NCBI GenBank assembly: GCA_964035015.1
Contig: OZ036016.1
Coordinates: 574,001-638,000, forward strand
Origin: Corallium rubrum
Taxonomy: Eukaryota; Cnidaria; Anthozoa; Scleralcyonacea; Coralliidae
Length of the DNA: 64,000 nucleotides
Reading direction: 5' to 3'
The position numbers and the translations under genes are program-made. Positions 57,196-64,000 of the stretch are shown one piece after another (within the stretch, counting starts at the first letter, position 1; the number at the start of each line of letters is the position of its first letter). The notes under the pieces were generated by a model that saw nothing but the letters and a program-made list of their open reading frames with translations, was not told the origin of the DNA and ran no database searches.

Positions 57196-57349
57196 CGACA
57201 TTCAGTAAAGACGAACTTCAGACATGGATGTACGTATTGGTATAACTAAGTAAAGATTTTGCTTTACCCAGCTTGTGACGTCAGATGCATATCAGAAAAT
57301 TGTCCAACATAGTGGATGATAATATTGTTTTTTTTTTGTCGAAATTAGC

Positions 57350-57722
57350 AATGTTAATAATAATAACATGTATTTATACCGCGCAAATTCAACTTTAAGG
57401 TTTTCAAATGCGCCTTACAATAATTTTTGACATGGCCGAGTCGAAGGCATATTAAAGGCGCTCAGGCAGCCACCATACGACACATATCGGCCAAGGAATT
57501 ACAGCTAAGACCTAGGTGTTGGTTTTGCGGAGGGAGGAAAACCGGAGAACCCGGTGAAAAACCCTCGAAGCATGCACAGGAGAGACCAACTAAACTCTAC
57601 TCACATGAGTCTCAAGCTCGAGAACAGGGTTATTCCCAGACGCTCACCCATCCAAGTACTAACCCCGTCCAAACGGACTTAATTATTGGTGAGAGGCAGC
57701 GCCCTAACATCACACGCCAATA
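57350..57722 (-). repeat. 5S-rRNA-related SINE, full copy
   Basis: On minus: TGGCGTGTGATGTTAGGGCG, then GGTTAGTACTTGGATGGGTG and GCGTCTGGGAATA (5S rRNA 3'-half and box C-like). A central GAGGGTTTTTCACCGGGTTC region follows, with a tail ending TTATTATTA. The order head, body, short AT tail fits a 5S-derived SINE. Confidence 0.65.
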
Positions 57723-59204
57723 TTGTTGTTGATAAGAATCGTTTATGTATTTACTTGGATTAATATTACTAAGTACGTTTATTAATCAGGACATCATAAA
57801 TTGAAAATTTTGAATCTTGTTGCCATTACCTTAATGAATAGTTGGCAAGTGAGTTTGCTGTCATATTCGACAGATGTTCCAAAAGCGTTCCTGAGATGAC
57901 ATTGAAACAGAAAACCGCTAGCCACAAAGCTAATCAACACATTTGCACGCAATCCTATGGGATATTCCAACGATCTCTGGTGACTGCAGATTATCTATCA
58001 AAATTGAATGCAAAACATTAACAAGTCAACATTATGTTAAAAAGTAGGATTCTTGTGGAATTTGCGATTTAAGAAAAAAATAATTTAAAATTGCTCGGCA
58101 TTTTTTAGCGTGTGACATCCCCTCGCGCAACTGATTTTTAAGATTTGCAAGTTGCACGAAACGTTGGTTTGCTATCGACTTTGGCAACAAATTTCTACAA
58201 GTTGCTCCATCAAAATTACGTGTAACATAGGTCGTGACTGCAACTCGTGTTTACAAGGCGAGTTTAAAAGATGGCAGACGCTTGTAAGTTAATCCGAGAT
58301 GAAGCTGGAAATATTAAATCAAGTTACGAAAGCTTTCTTCGACTTTTCTCGTTTTGATTGTAGTTTATCTTCCAATTCCATTGTTAAGAAGAGAATTACG
58401 AACTCTTTTCTGTTGTTCACCATGTTGGATTATCATTTGCAACTCGCAATATCTTTAATTTGTGCCACGCAAGTTGCGAGAAAAAAGTTGACGCGTGGCA
58501 TGGTCGAGTACAACACGTAACAGAGCTTTTATACCTTTATATTTTGCTCAAAAATACCCTCAAAATGCGGGAAATGCTGTATCAGAGACCCCAAATACCC
58601 ATTGGAAATGTGTCGTCACAGTAGCAGGCACTCTATATCTGCGATACCTATAGTACCTAGACGCCAAAATTTTCAGAACAATGGGTTGGCAAATTTACTG
58701 TTAGACTTTTAATATTTAATATTTATTTGAATATTAAGCAAGATTGACTTTTCTCTGTGGTCAAGTTACACTTTTGACCAAAAATAAACACTGCACCCAA
58801 CGCCATTTTATACATAAATGCAAAAGCAAAAAATTCTACAGCATATGCAATTACGTCTTCTTAACTAAATATAAGTGTCTCAAAGTTACTTACAACAGAT
58901 GTACCTTGGAACATTTCCGAGCCACATTCCATCACCTTGATACTAGTATTTGGCTCACTTCCTTCCTCAGCTGTTTCATTTCAGCGTACTTTCTCTAAAA
59001 TTAAGAAAAGACAACACGGGTCAGTGAAGTGCATGTGTACATTCACTAATTCTAAAGCTCTATCTTTTCAATCGCTAACACTATCTTCACCATCTAACTA
59101 CACCTGTTAACCAGTAGTTAGAGATTAGTATAAAAGCATATACCAATAGAAAACAATTGTCTGCTATAAGATGTGTTTTATCTAAATATAAAGCAATAGG
59201 TGGT

Positions 59205-60092
59205 TTTCAGGTGGTTTTCACTGTAACGTCACAAAATTCTAAAATGTTTTAAAAATATCAAAATGTTATTTTATATATTTTGTAGATCGTTATTACGAGT
59301 TTTCCTGGAAAATTTTAAGTTGATACAACCATTCCTTCTTGAGTTACAGAGTTTTGAATTATATTATTGCTGACATCAGCATAATTTTCAAATGTTGTTA
59401 AAAGCCACTTTGTACACGGAGTTGGGCATACAATGCTTGGTTAAGCTTTAGAAGAGATGTCTAATTATATCTGATGTAGAATGTACAATCTAAAGAAAAT
59501 TACCACATTACCACATTATATATACAGAACTCGCGATCAAGCTCTCGGCAACGCCCTCCGTGGCTCCGTGGCTCAGTGGTCAGAGCATTGCACTAGAATC
59601 GCGAGGTCGTGGGTTCAATTCATGCCGGAAGGCCTGTGTAGTTGCATTTTTCGCAACTGGTCCCGGTATGGTCTTAAAATGTATATATTCTACACTCGAA
59701 TTTTCCTTCACCAAAAATCCTTAGAACATACAATGTAAAGAGTCTGGTTGAAATTATACTTTATATGAACATTCGTTTTTTGGCAGCCATATTTGTGTAC
59801 CTCACAGACGCCAATTAGGTACACAAGTTGTACAGGCTGTACATCAGATGTAACTAGACATCACTTCTAAAGCTTAACAAAGCTTTATATGTTGAATTGT
59901 ACACAATGGCCTTTTAACGACATTTGAGAATTATGCTGACATCAGCAATAATCTAATTCAAGAAGGAAAACTTGTATCGACTTAAAATTTTCCAGAAGAC
60001 TTGTAATAATGATCTACAAAATATATAAAACAACCAACCTTTTAGGTTTAATAATAAACATTTTAGAATGTTGTGACGTCGCAGTGACTATA
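59205..60092. mobile_element. Inverted-repeat element with arms near 290 bp
   Basis: The left arm CACTGTAACGTCACAAAATT pairs with the right arm AATGTTGTGACGTCGCAGTG. The arms continue through GAAAATTTTAAGTTGATACA and GCTGACATCAGC to about 59495/59800. The related block at 19.33 kb lacks it. Confidence 0.8.
59496..59760 (+). repeat. tRNA-derived SINE in the centre of the inverted-repeat element
   Basis: A box A match TGGCTCAGTGG (59569-59579) and box B match GGTTCAATTC (59612-59621), 32 bases apart, give a tRNA-like RNA polymerase III promoter. A good cloverleaf with a normal acceptor stem is not evident, so this is a SINE head, not a tRNA gene. Confidence 0.6.
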
Positions 60093-60273
60093 CTCAGATG
60101 TGTTCATGGACATTAAACTCAATAATGAAATCTTGCCTGGGAATCAACAACACGAGGAGGGTGGGGGTGTCTAAATTTAGCAGTGGTTATTATTACAACA
60201 TCATCGTCTTCGGTAAGAGTCAGAGCTACATACGTGTAAGTCAGGTTATCGGAATGGCTTACCTCCTTAAACA

Positions 60274-60581
60274 CTACTTAAGGTCTTTATCAAGAATTCT
60301 GACGCAATCAATGCGTCCCATAACCACCAGTATCGCTCGAAGTTTTTTAATGGTGTTAGCAGGATTTCGTGCAGCCCATCTCAATACTTTATGCGTTGGA
60401 TTTGGCTCTTGATTTATGAGATCTAAGTGGTCAAAAGGCATATCCAAATGAGCAGCAAGCTCTCGAAAATCTCCACCAATTTCATCTCTTATGTCCATTT
60501 TCTTGCAAATATTTTGCCACGTCAGCAAATGAAGCTTGTTGATAGACTGCTCCAAAGCAGGAATGTTCGTTCGCTGATCAG
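60274..60581 (-). CDS. Death-domain protein, terminal exon
   Basis: Minus-strand exon starting in phase 1 after TTGCAAAG (acceptor 60583-60582) and ending at TAG. It encodes 101 residues plus stop. Reading in order: LTWQNICKKMDI, then GGDFRELAAHLDMPFDHLDL and NPTHKVLRWAARN, then TIKKLRAILVVMGRIDCVRI. The pattern of six amphipathic helices, W-x-x-L/I start, PT..LL..W loop and GR.D...IL end is that of death domains as in adaptor and kinase proteins of Toll/NF-kB and apoptosis signalling. It would bind other death domains in the cytoplasm. Upstream exons were not found in the AT-rich, repeat-filled DNA to the right; the partner domains are unknown. Confidence 0.7.
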
Positions 60582-60730
60582 CTTTGCAAACAATAATAAA
60601 GAAACAATAGACAAAATAAACAAAACAAACAACAATAAAGAAACAATAAACAAAATAAAGAACAATAAAGAATAATATAGCAACAAAAGTAAACTTGTGA
60701 ACAAGTTTAGCACGTGAAGTAATAGCATGG

Positions 60731-60870
60731 TTTCGAGTGCAATTTTGAAAAAACACGCACTCGTGAGTTTTTCAAAGACCTCAAATAGCACTCGTCCTTC
60801 GGACTCGTGCAATTTTGATAGTCTTTGAAAAACTCACTTATGCATGTTTTTTCCAAATTGCACTCGATAT
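60731..60870. repeat. Palindromic foldback
   Basis: GAGTGCAATTTTGAAAAAAC and GTGAGTTTTTCAAAGAC pair with GTCTTTGAAAAACTCAC and TTTTTTCCAAATTGCACTC. Confidence 0.8.
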
Positions 60871-60978
60871 AGATATCGCTCTATGAGGTCATATTGAGCG
60901 CTCTACAGGATGAGCCATTGCTGCTTACGCATTGTGCGCACGCTCACTGCTTGCAGTTTGAGCGCTCTGGCATGGTTT

Positions 60979-61064
60979 AATGATGTTATCAGGATTTCGT
61001 GCAGCCCATCTCAATACTTGATGCGTCGGATTTCGCTTTTGATCTACGAGATCTATGTCGTCAG
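60979..61064 (-). pseudogene. Partial death-domain exon duplicate
   Basis: On minus it reads NPTHQVLRWAARNPDN, a copy of 60349-60432 with changes. It is cut off before the last helix, so it is a non-functional fragment. Confidence 0.75.
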
Positions 61065-61072
61065 TCAGACAT

Positions 61073-61118
61073 TCACTAAATGAGGCCCGAAAGGCCGAAA
61101 CGGTACCGTCTGTAGTTA
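61073..61118 (+). ncRNA. Decayed hammerhead ribozyme copy
   Basis: 61081-61117 is identical to the 3' part of the ribozyme at 61302-61347 (GAGGCCCGAAAGGCCGAAAC onward). The 5' core reads CTAAATGA instead of CTGATGA, and the stem I strand is lost, so it should not cleave. Confidence 0.75.
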
Positions 61119-61301
61119 GATATCGCTCTATGGCCTTTAGGTCATATTGAGCGCTCTACAGGATGAGCCATTGCTGCTTACGCATTGTGCGCACGCTCAC
61201 TGCTTGCAGTTTGAGCGCTCTGGCATGGTTTTGATGTCCCACATTTTGTGAGGCGCCAAAGGTGACTGTAAATAGCAGTTACCTTCATCCTGCTCATCAG
61301 C

Positions 61302-61504
<203 letters not shown>

Positions 61505-61565
61505 GTGAGTTTTGGTTCGCGAAATGTTAGAGAGTGCTCAATACCATATAGATAGAGCAAAATAT

Positions 61566-61643
61566 AAAGCATGAAGTATACTTACCTTAAAGTCTTCGCT
61601 ACACTTCGCTCTGGTAGCGAAGACTTTACGGTAACTATACTTC

Positions 61644-61651
<8 letters not shown>
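61566..61651. repeat. Hairpin, 36-bp arms
   Basis: AAAGCATGAAGTATACTTAC and CTTAAAGTCTTCGCTAC face their near-perfect reverse complements around an 11-bp loop. Confidence 0.8.

Positions 61652-61722
<71 letters not shown>
61652..61722. repeat. TA microsatellite
   Basis: About 70 bp of TA between the hairpin and the next inverted-repeat element. Confidence 0.95.
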
Positions 61723-61726
<4 letters not shown>

Positions 61727-62333
61727 CTGGTAAGAAATATTGTTGCCCAGCATACTGCTTTAAACAAAACCATAACACAAAATAACTACACTGGGACGAC
61801 TTCTACACACTAGGGTATCGGAACATACGGGTATTTCGGCCTATACCGGAAAAGCACTTTCAGTGTCTGCCATGTCGGGCATTCTGGCACACAAAGATAG
61901 AAACCGGACACGATGTTTCTTTTGATGACTTTTCAATTATATCGTCAGGTTCTAACCAATTACATGTTCTTCTTCGAGAAAGCTTGTTAATTTCTAAGTT
62001 TAAACCCTCTCTTAACGCTAACATTAGATCATTTTCCTTAGCACTCTTTTAGAAGGGTTTTTTTTCTTTACGGTGTGGTGTCTCTTCACCAGTTTGACAA
62101 TTCATTTGTCTTACATCACCTTTTCTGTCACCTTGTCTGTCACCTTGTCTGTCACCTTATAACTTTCTATTTATGTAACTAGTTAAGCTATTTAAGTCAC
62201 CTTCATGTATGTATATTTATCACTCTGATGATGTTACGTGTAGTAACGAAACGTTAGTAAATATTTTCAAAATTATTTTGTTATGGTTTTGTTTAAAGCA
62301 GTATGCTGGGCAATAATATTTCTTACCAGAATT
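61723..62333. mobile_element. Inverted-end element containing a hammerhead-like motif
   Basis: AATTCTGGTAAGAAATATTG and CCCAGCATACTGCTTTAAAC at the left are mirrored by GTTTAAAGCAGTATGCTGGG and ATATTTCTTACCAGAATT at the right. The interior has a triplet of TGTCACCTTGTC repeats near 62125-62160. No protein. Confidence 0.75.
62222..62258 (+). ncRNA. Compact hammerhead-like ribozyme motif
   Basis: CTGATGA (62225-62231), stem II GTTAC/GTAAC with loop GTGTA, GAAA (62248-62251), then the four-base palindrome ACGT, T, and stem I' AGT pairing with ACT (62222-62224). Outer AT pairs could extend stem I after a small bulge. The core is intact; stems I and III are weak. Confidence 0.6.
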
Positions 62334-62676
62334 AGATTTCCGCCTGGTTCATCCATTGCGACAATATATATACTGTATATATAAATACAAAATGCTATGT
62401 GTGTTTTCATTGGTTGTTGCCCATGATCTATTAGAGGACAGACACATGGTCACGTCGGCTGACTTGCTGTTTTCTTTCTTCATGCCCGAAAACCCGGCAA
62501 GAATTTCGATAAAAACCTTTTAAATTTTCGTGTTGTATAAAACATTTTTTTGTTGTCTGTTCAGTTATAGATGTACAGAATAACAACGTGGTAAGAACAT
62601 CAGTGACTCGACTACGTTGTGACGTCATCTGTGCATCCATAACTGAACAGACAACGGCAAAATGGAACATATTTGT

Positions 62677-62679
<3 letters not shown>

Positions 62680-62730
<51 letters not shown>
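62680..62730. repeat. TA microsatellite
   Basis: About 48 bp of TA. Just upstream, TTGTCTGTTCAGTTATAGATG (62554) is mirrored at 62636-62656, a small inverted repeat. Confidence 0.95.
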
Positions 62731-62731
<1 letters not shown>

Positions 62732-63040
62732 ATTGGCCTAGAATTAATGATAATCGTGAATTTTATAGGAATTGAAACCCAACCCCCACCCCAATACTGA
62801 ACCACAACTCCCCAGCAACCCTAACGTAACCACAACCCCCGGTGGCCCTAAACCTAACCACAACCCTCCAGGGAGAAAGTCCCACTTCTCTTACCCCGAC
62901 CACAACACGTTATATCAGTTATATGCTTTTTCGTTTAACATACCGCATGTCGGACAGAGAGTTACCTAAAAGTAGTACATTCTGCATAAAAGGAATGTAT
63001 TAAGCTCCTTCTTTAACGACTCATGCCTGCCCCATGCTTA
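62731..63040. other. C-rich simple sequence, no gene
   Basis: 62777-62880 is rich in CCCAACCCC, CCCTAAC and ACCACAACCC motifs, irregular rather than a clean array. Confidence 0.5.
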
Positions 63041-63044
63041 TAAA

Positions 63045-63723
63045 GTGGCCTTCATCATTACTGTCATCGCATTACTTACGTCGTCCTTTCATTCGACTTG
63101 GACGATGTTGTTCATGACGTTCTTCACGATGTTCTTCATCGCTACTTTCATCACGTTTCTTACGACGTCTTTCCTTTCGACTTCGACGATGTTCTTCATG
63201 ATGTCCTTCATCGCTACTTTCAACACGTTGCTTACCGCGCCTTTCCTTTCGACTTCGACGACGTTCTTCATGATGTCCTTCATCGCTACTTTCATCACGT
63301 TGCTTACCGCGCCTTTCCTTTCGACTTCGACGATGTTCTTCATGATGTCCTTCATCACTTCTTTCATCACGTTTCTTACGACGTCTTTCCTTTCGACTTC
63401 GACGATGTTCTTCATGATGTCCTTCATCACTACTTTCATCACGTTGCTTACGAGGTCTTTCCTTTCGACTTCGACGATGTTCTTCATCACTTCGTCATCA
63501 CTACTTTTATCACGTTGCTTACCAGGTCTTTCCTTTCGACTTCGACGATGTTCTTCATCACGTCGCTTACCGCGTCTTTCCTTTCGACGTCGATGTTCTT
63601 CATCACTTCTTTCATCACGTTGCTTACGAGGTCTTTTCTTTCGACTTCGACGATGTTCTTCATCACTTCTTTCATCACGTGGCTCACGTCGTCTTTCCTC
63701 TTGACGGCGAACATGTTCTTCTC
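63045..63723 (-). CDS. Highly charged RS/RE-repeat exon of an unknown protein
   Basis: The minus strand has an acceptor CTGTTTTAG just before GAGAAGAACATG (about 63723). The favoured frame encodes EEHVRRQEERRREPRDERS followed by repeats of about 24 residues (HHEEHRRSRKERRGKQRDES, then SDEG), about 72 bp each, shorter near the start. Such Arg-Ser/Arg-Glu-Asp arrays resemble low-complexity regions of nuclear RNA-processing proteins; that is inference from composition only. The frame shifts once near 63495, so the copy may be broken or the true frame may differ. A second frame reading MKNIVEVERKDLVSNVMK repeats is also open for most of the length. No upstream exon is known, and the left (3') end is uncertain. 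Confidence 0.45.
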
Positions 63724-64000
63724 CTAAAACAGTATTGAGGTATGACAATTGTGTATTTATAAGCAATATAATTTAAGGGTCAACCAGTTTTTAAAAAAAT
63801 AATAATTTCGAGGGGCATGGCCATGAACCCCTTGGAAATGTGTCGTCAGAACAGCAGGCATTCTATTGATGGTGTGCACCTTACTTCATTGTCGCCATGT
63901 TGGATGAATATGACAAAAAATTTTCATCATCTGAAATTATAATTTCATCCGACATGGCGCAAATATCTTTGTCCTTCAAATCTAAGGGGATTTGTTGCTC
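63724..64000. other. Intron or flank, no feature
   Basis: CTTGGAAATGTGTCGTCA..AGCAGGCA (63829-63860) matches 58604-58630, a fragment of the dispersed block. Otherwise featureless. Confidence 0.5.

Larger units (their letters stand above)
57945..60165. repeat. Dispersed block related to 15.5 and 18.6-19.4 kb, with insertion
   Basis: 57946-58015 matches 15510-15585, and 58610-59195 matches 18590-19340 in the same order. Collinearity resumes after the inserted element at about 60095. Confidence 0.7.
60865..61230. repeat. Tandem duplication of about 253-bp spacing
   Basis: 60865-60976 (ATATCGCTCTATG..GGTCATATTGAGCG to CTCTGGCATGGTTT) recurs at 61118-61229. Confidence 0.85.

Noticed and set aside
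59561-59632. A functional tRNA gene
   Set aside because: Boxes A and B are good, but I cannot fold a proper acceptor stem and it sits inside a repeat; better read as a SINE.
62777-62890. Interstitial telomere repeat (CCCTAA-like)
   Set aside because: The motifs are irregular and mixed with CCACAACCCC; there is no regular TTAGGG array.

Overview
The window reads as nuclear DNA from an animal, most likely an anthozoan cnidarian (coral or sea anemone). That assignment is inference from content. The DNA is AT-rich and its genes have spliceosomal introns. It holds EGF-type exons with symmetric phase-1 introns, a death-domain exon, and a dense load of transposons of kinds I associate with cnidarian genomes: LINE fragments with ATT or TTATG tails, a Crypton-type tyrosine recombinase, a Penelope-like GIY-YIG fragment, many TTAA-flanked inverted-repeat elements, and hammerhead ribozymes. 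Nothing looks bacterial, and no operon, CRISPR array or prophage is present.

Layout. 0-9 kb: part of a plus-strand gene with two EGF exons (3076-3204, 6749-6874), separated by a nearly 2 kb palindrome of two head-to-head elements and a 1.5 kb triplet repeat. 11.2-14.3 kb: an intact three-exon minus-strand gene (910 codons) for a transposase-like protein with a C-terminal RING-like cysteine/histidine cluster. 15.6-18.5 kb: a TTAA-bounded composite holding a frameshifted Crypton-type recombinase inserted in one arm of an inverted-repeat element; an uninterrupted relative lies at 42.9-43.5 kb. 22.3-23.2 kb: 3' end of a LINE. 23.5-25.6 and 28.3-30.8 kb: two copies of a segmental duplication, one with an extra small insertion. 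31.4-32.7 kb: a 21-bp minisatellite. 33.16-38.77 kb: a complete hAT-like transposon with an 1147-codon open frame, 16-bp perfect terminal inverted repeats and perfect 8-bp target duplications. 41-43.5 kb: microsatellite, tandem repeat and inverted-repeat elements. 44.2-48.5 kb: LINE fragments, one of which has spawned a 70-bp satellite from its own coding sequence. 50.23-57.20 kb: a Ty3/gypsy retrotransposon with matching 192-bp LTRs and a CR1/L2-type LINE nested in its reverse transcriptase. 57.3-60.2 kb: SINE-like repeats and a block related to 15.5-19.4 kb. 60.3-60.6 kb: last exon of a death-domain gene. 61-62.4 kb: a complete type I hammerhead ribozyme, a decayed copy and further ribozyme-like motifs beside TA repeats. 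63.0-63.7 kb: a repeat-built exon for a highly charged RS/RE-rich protein.

At most four host-type genes are represented (EGF, 910-codon transposase-like, death-domain, charged repeat). They look unrelated to one another and do not form a pathway. The rest is mobile DNA, and the window is mainly a record of nested insertions. The most interesting signals are the hammerhead motifs (one complete, four compact or decayed variants and one tandem relic), the LINE-derived satellite, the intact hAT element, and the inserted/empty-site pair that fixes the borders of the Crypton insertion.
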